Shown here one piece after another: positions 58,113 through 64,000 of a stretch of DNA of 64,000 nucleotides. The notes below the pieces were generated by a model. The model was not told the origin of the DNA. It made no database searches and saw nothing but the letters and a program-made list of their open reading frames with translations. The position numbers and the translations under genes were made by a program. Within the stretch, counting starts at the first letter, position 1; each line of letters starts with the position of its first letter. The stretch is from the NCBI RefSeq assembly GCF_002259485.1, contig NZ_NPGA01000011.1:62001-126000 (forward strand), in the 5' to 3' direction. The stretch comes from Rhodococcus sp. 14-1411-2a (GTDB lineage Bacteria > Actinomycetota > Actinomycetes > Mycobacteriales > Mycobacteriaceae).

Positions 58113-58937
58113 CTACTTGGTAGTGGTGGCCAGTTCGAGCCACGCGAACGGGTCCGGCTGGGTGGCTTTGTATTCGAGTCCGACGTAGCCGTCGTAACCC
58201 CGTGCGGCAAGGCCGGCGAGTTGTCCGCCTAGGTCGAGTGAGCCGGTACCCGGTTCTCCGCGGCCCGGTGAGTCGGCGATCTGAACGTGCCCGATCAGAT
58301 CGTGGTGGGCATCGAGCGCTGCGGGCACGTCGTCTCCGTTGACGGCGAGGTGGTACAGGTCGGCAAGCAGACGCAGGTTGTGTACGTCCTGTTCACGCGC
58401 GACGCGTCGGATGGTGGCGACGGCACCGGCAGCGGACTTGATCGGGTAGGCGGGCGCGCCGCTGACGGGTTCCACCAGCACGACGGCGCCGATGCTGGCT
58501 GCGGCCTTCCCGGCGGCGGCCAAGTTCTCGATCGCGACCTCGTCCTGGTCGAGCGGATCGACGCCGTCGATGCGGTTTCCGTACAGGGCGTTGAACGCTG
58601 TGGTGCCGAGTTGTTCGCCGATGCCGACGGTGGCGGCGATGTTGTCTCGGAAGGCCTGCACCTGCGCTGGATCGGACAGAATCCCACGATCGCCTGCAGG
58701 CATGTCGCCGGCCGCGAAGTTCAGCCCGGTCAGCTGTACCCCGGCATCGCGAATGGCGGACACGAATGCGGTGACATCGGCGTCCGAGGGCACCGGGCCC
58801 CCGAACGGCCACCAGAATTCGACGGCGTCGAATCCGGCATCTCGCGCGCGCTGCGGTCGATCGAGCAGAGGCACGTCGGTGAAGAGGATGGAACAGTTGA
58901 CGGTGTATCGGAGTCGAGAATCAGCAAAGATATTCAT
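58113..58937 (-). CDS. hyi: Hydroxypyruvate isomerase
   Basis: A 274-aa TIM-barrel isomerase: RYTVNCSILFTDVPLLDRPQRARDAGFDAVEFWWPF at the N-terminus, LTGLNFAAGDMPAGDRGILSDP, FNALYGNR, LVEPVSGAPAYPI, LLADLYHLAVNGDD, IGHVQIADSPGRGEPGTGSLD and YVGLEYKAT are the family landmarks, with metal-binding Glu, Asp, His and Glu. It interconverts hydroxypyruvate and tartronate semialdehyde and is commonly encoded with gcl. Second gene of the allantoin/glyoxylate operon. Confidence 0.94.
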   Translation of the reverse strand: MNIFADSRLRYTVNCSILFTDVPLLDRPQRARDAGFDAVEFWWPFGGPVPSDADVTAFVSAIRDAGVQLTGLNFAAGDMPAGDRGILSDPAQVQAFRDNIAATVGIGEQLGTTAFNALYGNRIDGVDPLDQDEVAIENLAAAGKAAASIGAVVLVEPVSGAPAYPIKSAAGAVATIRRVAREQDVHNLRLLADLYHLAVNGDDVPAALDAHHDLIGHVQIADSPGRGEPGTGSLDLGGQLAGLAARGYDGYVGLEYKATQPDPFAWLELATTTK

Positions 58938-58949
58938 GCACAGTGCCTT

Positions 58950-59345
58950 TCAGTTCTGAGGTTGCGGCAGTCCGCGGTATCTACGCCAGCTGCCTGCGTA
59001 GGTGATGTCGGTCAGCTCGTCCGGTTGCGCATCGAGCACCCCGGGGCGCAGGCCGACGCCAAGGACCGAGCGCCCATCCTCGAGCGCCACCACGGTGAGC
59101 TCGAGCTCCGGCGGTTCGTCCGGCAGGAACGCCGTCCGGATGTCGTCGAGCGGAATGTCGTACAGCTCGCCTTCGATGGCCGCGCCGGCAGTGTGGTCGA
59201 GCAACAGTGCCGGGAACTCGTCACGCACCGAGAAGAAGCGGTAGTTCGGGGTGGTGCGCACTGTCCCCACGAACGGGTGGGACGAGACGTTGTGGTGCAG
59301 GCTGCCGCCACGCATCGCACCACCGTTGCAGAAGAGCTCCGTCAT
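58950..59345 (-). CDS. GGCT-fold protein (allophanate hydrolase C-domain-like), candidate ureidoglycolate-processing enzyme
   Basis: A 131-aa protein resembling the gamma-glutamylcyclotransferase-like C-terminal domain of allophanate hydrolase: FCNGGAMRGGSLHHNV (glycine loop), FVGTVRTTPNYRFFSVRDEFPALL, AAIEGELYDIPLDDI and LELTVVALEDGRSVLGVGLRPG. It heads the operon with hyi, glxR, gcl, glxK, allantoicase and allantoinase. That operon makes ureidoglycolate but has no AllA-type lyase or UAH-type hydrolase, so this protein may fill the gap; it could instead act on urea-derived allophanate or be regulatory. The family assignment is by pattern; the proposed activity is inference. ATG at 59345, about 40 nt after an IclR-type box. 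Confidence 0.7.
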   Translation of the reverse strand: MTELFCNGGAMRGGSLHHNVSSHPFVGTVRTTPNYRFFSVRDEFPALLLDHTAGAAIEGELYDIPLDDIRTAFLPDEPPELELTVVALEDGRSVLGVGLRPGVLDAQPDELTDITYAGSWRRYRGLPQPQN

Positions 59346-59385
59346 GAAGTCGTTCCTCTCGGGCTCGAAGGGTCGGACTCAAAGT

Positions 59386-59409
59386 CCGTATTGTGGAATA
59401 TGTATTCCG
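59386..59409. promoter_or_regulatory. IclR-type operator of the allantoin/glyoxylate operon
   Basis: CCGTATTGTGGAATATGTATTCCG contains a perfect dyad GGAATA, TG, TATTCC (59395-59408) and the shared core CGTATTG(C/T)GGAA. It lies about 40 nt upstream of the start at 59345, in the promoter region. Confidence 0.65.
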
Positions 59410-59542
59410 TTTGATGAACCGAGTGTGGCGTGCGCCACGTGGATCTGTCAAGACCCGAGTGCACGGACCGCGCGACCGAAGTGCCCAATAGCGCAGTGCA
59501 GCAACGCCGAACGGATCGACGTGGATGCCTCGAGATCGACCC

Positions 59543-59569
59543 TTGACACTGCATGTGATCGGTGTCACG
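59543..59569 (+). promoter_or_regulatory. -35 element and CRP-like site before the urate operon
   Basis: TTGACA (59543-59548) is a perfect -35; no good -10 follows at 17 nt, which suggests an activator. TGTGATCGGTGTCACG (59554-59569) matches the mycobacterial CRP consensus TGTGA-N6-TCACG exactly. Confidence 0.5.
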
Positions 59570-59577
59570 CTCACTTG

Positions 59578-60108
59578 GTGGAATCAACATTTCGTATTGC
59601 GGAATCGGATACAGTCGTCGACTTGAACACGGCCTCCGAGGCCGACGCGGCACGCACACTCTCGCTGTGCCTCGACGTACCTCGCTGGGTTCGGGAAGTT
59701 CTGAGCGCCCGGCCGTTCACCGACGTGCAGGCCCTGCGCCACGCCATCCATCGCGCTGCGGCACCACTGACAGCCGAGGAAGTGCACCGTGCACTCGCCG
59801 TGCACCCGCGCATCGGCGAGAGACCCGACGGAGACGATGCCAGCGCTCGGCACGCGAGTACCGAGCAATCCGGCGTCGACATCTCCGACGCCAGCGTCGA
59901 ACAACGCCTGAGAGCGGGAAACGTGGCCTACGAGAGGCGGTTCGGGCAGGTGTTTCTGATCAGGGCCGCCGGCCGGGATGCTCACGCAGTTCTCGATGCT
60001 CTGCACAGCAGGCTCGGCAACGACCCCGAGACCGAGGCCGCCGTCGTCGAACACGAGCTGCGGGAGATCGCCGAGTTTCGTGCGACAGGAAGTCTCGGCA
60101 ATGCCTGA
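59578..60108 (+). CDS. uraD: OHCU decarboxylase (2-oxo-4-hydroxy-4-carboxy-5-ureidoimidazoline decarboxylase)
   Basis: A helical protein of 176 aa from the GTG at 59578, or 161 aa from the TTG at 59623, which begins at the conserved LN. The active-site HPRIGERP carries the catalytic histidine, with SARHASTEQSGVD following and ERRFGQVFLIRAAGRDA in the middle of the usual URAD pattern. It decarboxylates OHCU to S-allantoin, the last step of urate oxidation. An IclR-type box (59590-59605) would lie inside the gene with the GTG start but upstream with the TTG start, which favours TTG. Stop overlaps uraH. Confidence 0.88.
   Translation: MESTFRIAESDTVVDLNTASEADAARTLSLCLDVPRWVREVLSARPFTDVQALRHAIHRAAAPLTAEEVHRALAVHPRIGERPDGDDASARHASTEQSGVDISDASVEQRLRAGNVAYERRFGQVFLIRAAGRDAHAVLDALHSRLGNDPETEAAVVEHELREIAEFRATGSLGNA
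59590..59605. promoter_or_regulatory. IclR-type box at the start of the urate operon
   Basis: TTTCGTATTGCGGAAT is identical in 15 bases to the left part of the operator at 25414-25440 and shares its core with 59386-59409. The right half-site is degenerate here (CGGATAC). Confidence 0.55.
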
Positions 60109-60439
60109 CGCGAAAAGTCAGGTGACCGCTCACGTGCTCGATGCGGCAAGAGGCGTTCCCGCACAGGGTGTCTCGATCGTGCTTGCCGATCACCACGGCA
60201 CCCCGGTCGCCGACGCAATCACCGATGAGCAGGGCCGGGTCTCGTCGCTCGGTCCCACCGAACTCGAACCGGGCATCTACCGCCTCACCTTCGCAACCGG
60301 TGCGTACTTCGCGTCCCAACACACCGAATGCTTCCACCCGGAGGTCGTCGTCGCCTTCGAGATCACTGCACCAGACCAGCACTACCACATCCCACTTCTG
60401 TTGAGCCCGTTCGCTTTCACCACCTATCGAGGGAGCTAG
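60101..60439 (+). CDS. uraH: 5-hydroxyisourate hydrolase
   Basis: A 112-aa transthyretin-like protein. The N-terminal VTAHVLDAARGVPAQGVSIVL has the catalytic histidine, GIYRLTFATGAYFA the arginine region, HTECFHPEVVVAFEI the middle strand, and the end is the diagnostic YRGS tetrapeptide. It hydrolyses 5-hydroxyisourate, the uricase product, to OHCU. ATG at 60101 overlaps the end of uraD by 8 nt; uricase follows 5 nt later. Confidence 0.95.
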   Translation: MPDAKSQVTAHVLDAARGVPAQGVSIVLADHHGTPVADAITDEQGRVSSLGPTELEPGIYRLTFATGAYFASQHTECFHPEVVVAFEITAPDQHYHIPLLLSPFAFTTYRGS

Positions 60440-60444
60440 AACCC

Positions 60445-61368
60445 ATGACCATCGTGCTCGGAACAAACCAGTACGGCAAAGCCGAATGCAGACTCGTCCG
60501 CATCGACCGCGAGACTCCTCGCCACCGCATCACCGACGTCAGCGTCACCTCGCAGCTGCGCGGGGACCTCGAGGCCGTCCACACCGAGGGTGACAACGCC
60601 CACGTCGTCGCGACCGACACCCAGAAGAACACCGTGTACGCCTTCGCGCGGGACGGCATCGGCGCGATCGAGAACTTCGCGCTCCGGCTCGGAAAGCACT
60701 TCACCGGCAACTTCGACTGGATCACCGGTGGCCGCTGGGAAATCGAGCAGTACTCCTGGTCGCGGATCCCGAACGGAAGTGCAGGAGTGGAGCCTGCGGA
60801 ACGACCCGGCCAGGAAGGCTACGACCACTCGTTCGTCAAGGCCGGCGACGAGAAGCGGAACACGATCGTCACGATCGACGGAGAAGACATCTCCATCGTC
60901 TCGGGCATCAGCGACCTCGTGGTGCTCAATTCGACGGCGTCGGAATTCTGGGGCTACCCGAAGGACCGGTACACCACACTGAAGGAGACCACGGACCGCA
61001 TCCTGGCCACGTCGGTCAGCGCCCGCTGGCGGTACCTCACCACCGAGCTGGACTTCGACAAGACCTTCGACGACGTCCGTTCCATCATGCTCGACGCCTT
61101 CGCGTCCACTCACTCTCTTGCGTTGCAGCAGAGCCTGTTCCAGATGGGTAAGCAGGTTCTCGAAGCCCACCCGGAGATCGGTGAGATCAAGTTCTCCATG
61201 CCCAACATCCATCACTTCCTCGTCGATCTCGAGCCGTTCGGACTCGACAACCCCGGTGAGGTCTTCTACGTCGCGGATCGTCCCTACGGCCTGATCGAGG
61301 CCACGGTGGAACGCGACGATGCCCCGGACGCGGGCCGCGCCTGGGATACCGTGCCCGGATTCTGCTAG
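60445..61368 (+). CDS. Urate oxidase (uricase)
   Basis: A 307-aa cofactor-free uricase made of two T-fold halves. NQYGKAECRLVRI has the catalytic lysine, VVATDTQKNTVYAFA the partner threonine, and SMPNIHHFLVDLEPFGLDN the C-terminal signature. It oxidises urate to 5-hydroxyisourate with release of H2O2. The segment NGSAGVEPAERPGQEG (about residues 112-127) is not usual in uricases at this point, where a short loop leads to HDHSF; it is encoded by the 27-bp repeat also found in the VOC gene, so the loop seems to carry an insertion. GGGAGC upstream is the ribosome binding site. Confidence 0.95.
   Translation: MTIVLGTNQYGKAECRLVRIDRETPRHRITDVSVTSQLRGDLEAVHTEGDNAHVVATDTQKNTVYAFARDGIGAIENFALRLGKHFTGNFDWITGGRWEIEQYSWSRIPNGSAGVEPAERPGQEGYDHSFVKAGDEKRNTIVTIDGEDISIVSGISDLVVLNSTASEFWGYPKDRYTTLKETTDRILATSVSARWRYLTTELDFDKTFDDVRSIMLDAFASTHSLALQQSLFQMGKQVLEAHPEIGEIKFSMPNIHHFLVDLEPFGLDNPGEVFYVADRPYGLIEATVERDDAPDAGRAWDTVPGFC
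60781..60807. repeat. 27-bp dispersed repeat, copy 2 (inside the uricase gene)
   Basis: Identical to 28503-28529. Here it is read in the coding direction as Ala-Gly-Val-Glu-Pro-Ala-Glu-Arg-Pro; in the VOC gene it is read on the opposite strand. It falls at a loop of the uricase. Confidence 0.8.
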
Positions 61369-61380
61369 GAGCGAGGCAAC

Positions 61381-62781
61381 ATGAAGCTGACGAAGCGCAA
61401 GCCGAACAACAACCGTGCGCCGCATGACCCCGCCCGTCCCGAGGACGAGCGATTGTCGATCGGCAGGTCGTACGTCTATGGATTGCAGCACATCCTGACG
61501 ATGTACGGCGGAGTCATCGCACCGCCCCTGATCGTGGGCGGCGCAGCGGGACTGACCGGTACCGAGATCGCGCTGCTGGTCTCGGCCGCGTTGTTCGTCA
61601 GCGGAGCGGCCACCTTGCTGCAAACCCTGGGAGTGCCTTATTTCGGGGCGAAGTTGCCGCTGGTGCAGGGTATTTCGTTCGCATCGGTGTCGACGATGGT
61701 GGCCATCGCGAGCGGGCCGGGTGGCTTGAACTCGGTGTTCGGTGCCATCATCGCGGCCGGTGCCATCGGGATCCTGATCACCCCGTTCTTCAGCAAGATC
61801 GTGCGATTCTTCCCACCGGTGGTGACCGGCACGATCATCACCGTCATCGGTATATCGCTACTGCCCGTTGCGGTTCGGTGGGCGATGGGCGGTGATCAGC
61901 AGGCCGCCGACTGGGGCTCGATGTCCAACATCGGGCTCGCGGCCTTCAGCCTCGTGGTGGTGCTGCTGGTGAGCAGGCTGGTGCAGGGCACGCTCTCGCG
62001 CCTGTCGATCCTCATCGGCATCATCGTCGGCACGGTGTTCGCAGTCCTCGTCGGCAAGGCCGACTTCTCCGGTGTGGGCGACGGTGCCATCTTCAGCCTC
62101 CCCGAGCCGTTCGCGTTCGGAGCCCCGACCTTCCAGATCGCGGCGATCCTGTCGATGGTGGTGGTCATCCTCGTCATCATGACCGAGACCACCGCGGACA
62201 TCCTGGCCGTCGGCGAGATCGTCGGCACCGATGTCGATGCTCGACGCGTCGGCGACGGACTGCGAGCGGACATGGTCGCCACCACCATCGCGCCCGTGTT
62301 CGGCACCTTCCCGGCCAGTGCGTTCGCCCAGAACGTCGGTCTGGTGGCGGTCACCGGAATCAAGAGTCGCTACGTCGTCGCGGCCGGCGGCTCGGTACTG
62401 CTGTTCCTCGGGCTCTTCCCCGTCCTCGGATTGGTGGTCGCCTCGGTGCCGCTGCCGGTACTCGGCGGTGCGGGCATCGTGCTGTTCGGCTCGGTGGCGG
62501 CCAGCGGCATCCGGACGCTGTCCAAGGTGGAGTTCGACGGCAACCTGAACCTCGTCATCGTGGCGGTGGCCATCGGCTTCGGCCTCATCCCCATCGCGGT
62601 GCCGGGCTTCTACGCGGCGTTCCCGGACTGGGTCCACGTGGTGCTCGACTCCGGCATCAGCGCCGCGAGCATCGTCGCCGTCGTACTGAACATCGCCTTC
62701 AACGTCGTCACGATCGGCCAGAAACCCTCGCCCTCGGTGGTCACCGCTGCACCGCCGGTGGCGACGCGGCATCACCAGTAG
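61381..62781 (+). CDS. NCS2-family urate/xanthine permease
   Basis: A 466-aa permease with about 14 membrane segments. LQHILTMYGGVIAPPLIVGGAAGL is the NCS2 start; GAKLPLVQGISFASVSTMVAI, the TM8 stretch ILVIMTETTADILAVGEIVGTDVDARRVGDGLRADMVATTIAPVFGTFPASAFAQNVGLVAVTGIKSRYV with the substrate-binding Glu, and the Gln/Asn motif QNVGLV follow. The FAQN(V/T)G motif is typical of urate and xanthine transporters. Downstream of uricase by 12 nt, it most likely imports urate (H+ symport). Confidence 0.93.
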   Translation: MKLTKRKPNNNRAPHDPARPEDERLSIGRSYVYGLQHILTMYGGVIAPPLIVGGAAGLTGTEIALLVSAALFVSGAATLLQTLGVPYFGAKLPLVQGISFASVSTMVAIASGPGGLNSVFGAIIAAGAIGILITPFFSKIVRFFPPVVTGTIITVIGISLLPVAVRWAMGGDQQAADWGSMSNIGLAAFSLVVVLLVSRLVQGTLSRLSILIGIIVGTVFAVLVGKADFSGVGDGAIFSLPEPFAFGAPTFQIAAILSMVVVILVIMTETTADILAVGEIVGTDVDARRVGDGLRADMVATTIAPVFGTFPASAFAQNVGLVAVTGIKSRYVVAAGGSVLLFLGLFPVLGLVVASVPLPVLGGAGIVLFGSVAASGIRTLSKVEFDGNLNLVIVAVAIGFGLIPIAVPGFYAAFPDWVHVVLDSGISAASIVAVVLNIAFNVVTIGQKPSPSVVTAAPPVATRHHQ

Positions 62782-62827
62782 TGTTCTATCGAGATCGGTA
62801 GAAGCTACGAACATGCGAGGTGGGACT

Positions 62828-63589
62828 GTGGCGGCAGGTGGCGGGGTGCAGTCCGTGGAGCGTGCGTTCGAACTGCTCGACATCATGGCTGCCTCGGGCG
62901 GATCCATCGGGATCAGCGAACTGGCCGAGGGTACCGATCTGCCGATGCCGACGGTGCACCGTCTGATCGGAACCCTCGTCTCGCTCGGCTACGTCCGCCG
63001 GCTGCCGTCCCGCCGATACGCACTGGGCACCAAGCTCATTCGTCTGGGCGACAGCGCCTCGAAGTTGATCGGCGGATGGGCCAAGCCGTATCTGGCGGAA
63101 CTGGTCCGGATCACGCACGAGACGTCGAACATGGCGTTTCTCGAGGACGGCATGGCGGTGTACGTCGCGCAGGTCCCGTCCGAACACGCGATGCGGATGT
63201 TCAACGAGGTGGGTCAGCGCGTGTTGCCGCATTCCACCGGCGTCGGCAAGGCGCTGCTCTCGCAGTTGGACGACGATGCCGTCCGCGCGATCGTCGGCCG
63301 CCTCGGCATGGCTCCCCGCACCGTCAACACCATCACCACGCTCGACGCGTTGCTCGAGGACCTCGCAGTGATCCGCGAACGCGGCTATGCCATCGACGAC
63401 GGTGAGCAGGAAGTGGGCGTCCGCTGCTTCGCCGTACCGGTACTCGGTGCCCCGACCCTCACGGCGATGTCGATCGCCGGGCCCACAGCGCGCGTCACCC
63501 TCGAATCGGCCGAGCAGTTCGTGCCCCTGCTGATCTCGGCCGCCGAGCGACTGGCGAAAGACCTTGCCGGGAATGCCCCAGCACCCTAG
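62828..63589 (+). CDS. IclR-family regulator of purine/allantoin catabolism
   Basis: A 253-aa IclR regulator: winged HTH (SVERAFELLDIMAASGGSIGISELAEGTDLPMPTVHRLIGTLVSLGYVRR), then a GAF-like effector-binding domain (AFLEDGMAVYVAQVPSEHAMRMF, LPHSTGVGKALLSQL, VIRERGYAIDDGEQEVGVRCFAVPV). It is likely the AllR-like repressor of both arms of the cluster, with the boxes at 59386-59409 and 59590-59605 as sites, and glyoxylate or allantoate as possible effector. The GTG at 62828 has GAGGTGG upstream; the ATG at 62813 adds five codons and lacks such a site. Confidence 0.9.
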   Translation: MAAGGGVQSVERAFELLDIMAASGGSIGISELAEGTDLPMPTVHRLIGTLVSLGYVRRLPSRRYALGTKLIRLGDSASKLIGGWAKPYLAELVRITHETSNMAFLEDGMAVYVAQVPSEHAMRMFNEVGQRVLPHSTGVGKALLSQLDDDAVRAIVGRLGMAPRTVNTITTLDALLEDLAVIRERGYAIDDGEQEVGVRCFAVPVLGAPTLTAMSIAGPTARVTLESAEQFVPLLISAAERLAKDLAGNAPAP

Positions 63590-64000
63590 TCCCGCAACAC
63601 CTTCGCATCACGTGCGAAAGTTGTGACCTCCTCCGTCAACCACACGTGCGCCGGAACAGCGCCACCGAGAAGCTCCCGAGCCAGCGACGGCGAATCCCCG
63701 ATCGGCACATCGCTGCCGGCGATGATGATGTTGCCGTAGCGCCTGCCCTTGAGCATCGCCGGATCGGCGACGATCGCGAGGTGCGGAAAGACACTGCGAA
63801 GAGTCGCCGCCTCCTGCTTCGCGAGCGAGAGATCCCGGCGGTCACCGCAATTGACGACGTACATGCCGCCGGGGGAGAGGACGCGTCGAACATGGGCGGT
63901 GAACTCGGCCGTGAGCAGCGGGGCAGGAGTGACCGCTCCCGCGAACACATCTCGCACGATGAGGTCGCGACTGTTCTCGCTGAGCGTCTCGGTGACCGCC
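63586..64000 (-). CDS. Spermidine synthase-like methyltransferase-fold protein (5' end cut by window edge)
   Basis: The C-terminal 137 residues of a spermine/spermidine-synthase-fold protein. DLIVRDVFAGAVTPAPLLTAEFTAHVRRVLSPGGMYVVNCGD matches the region after the DARVF motif, where the class I Rossmann fold has the catalytic Asp and the conserved LxPGG turn; VFPHLAIVADPAMLKGRRYGNIIIAGSD continues the fold. In actinobacteria such fused or single homologues often lack confirmed polyamine activity. The start lies beyond 64000. It overlaps the convergent IclR gene by 4 nt. Confidence 0.8.
   Translation of the reverse strand, partial: AVTETLSENSRDLIVRDVFAGAVTPAPLLTAEFTAHVRRVLSPGGMYVVNCGDRRDLSLAKQEAATLRSVFPHLAIVADPAMLKGRRYGNIIIAGSDVPIGDSPSLARELLGGAVPAHVWLTEEVTTFARDAKVLRD

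Noticed and set aside
63909..63929. Possible third copy of the 27-bp repeat (GGGGCAGGAGTGACCGCTCC)
   Set aside because: Only the first 9 bases match before diverging, which is within chance in GC-rich DNA.
1..64000. tRNA, rRNA, CRISPR array, prophage or insertion sequence
   Set aside because: I looked for tRNA-like CCA-end cloverleafs, regularly spaced repeats, integrase/transposase motifs and terminal inverted repeats and found none that I could support.

Overview
The window is high-GC DNA from a mycolic-acid actinobacterium, most likely Rhodococcus (fascians-like clade). This rests on a DUF222/13E12 HNH endonuclease gene with a LexA box, an AlkB alkane hydroxylase, PDR-type reductases, LLM flavin/F420 enzymes, a DUF6131 mini-membrane protein, many GTG/TTG starts, and at least a dozen genes whose -10 hexamer lies 6-8 nt before the start codon (leaderless mRNAs). 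I saw no rRNA, tRNA, CRISPR array, prophage or insertion sequence. No gene-free stretch exceeds about 260 bases.

Layout. 1-9 kb: a truncated monoacylglycerol-lipase-type hydrolase, alkB, two paralogous AAA ATPases flanking a free-standing LeuA-type regulatory domain that is preceded by an Ile-Leu-Val-Val leader-peptide attenuator, then a ferritin-like protein, a reductase and an epoxide-hydrolase-like protein. 9-16.4 kb: a TPP riboswitch driving an SDR and an NtaA-family monooxygenase, a coupled lactate-oxidase-type enzyme and GH13 glycosidase, a glutamine amidotransferase, and a DUF5710 SNF2-like helicase. 16.4-21.3 kb: DUF6131 protein, SOS-box-associated Cys/His protein plus small alarmone synthetase, a bidirectional terminator, a DHA2 exporter with its divergent TetR regulator, and an epimerase. 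21.4-26.3 kb: an IclR-linked catabolic operon (PrpB/DML-type lyase, aconitase-type hydratase large and small subunits, MHS symporter). 26.4-39.7 kb: single genes (DUF72, HtrA-like protease, VOC, LLM enzyme, three tandem AIM24 proteins, glycosyltransferase, GNAT, pseudokinase/flippase-like fusion, GGDEF-EAL).

39.7-63.6 kb is mainly purine catabolism in two blocks separated by a small membrane protein and the HNH gene. Block 1 is PucR, then xanthine dehydrogenase FAD, Fe-S and Mo subunits with an embedded 8-oxoguanine deaminase, an AzgA-type permease and XdhC: it converts xanthine or 8-oxoguanine to urate. Block 2 is divergent. The + arm (uraD, uraH, uricase, NCS2 permease, IclR) takes urate to allantoin. 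The - arm (GGCT-fold protein, hyi, glxR, gcl, glxK, allantoicase, allantoinase) takes allantoin through ureidoglycolate and glyoxylate to phosphoglycerate. The only step with no recognisable gene is ureidoglycolate cleavage, and the unassigned GGCT-fold protein heads that operon. The right edge cuts a spermidine-synthase-like gene.

Strongest leads: the leader-peptide attenuator before the orphan LeuA domain, the TPP riboswitch on a monooxygenase/SDR pair, a 27-bp exact repeat lying inside two unrelated coding sequences in opposite orientation, the SOS box before an alarmone synthetase, and an IclR-type box shared by three catabolic promoters.
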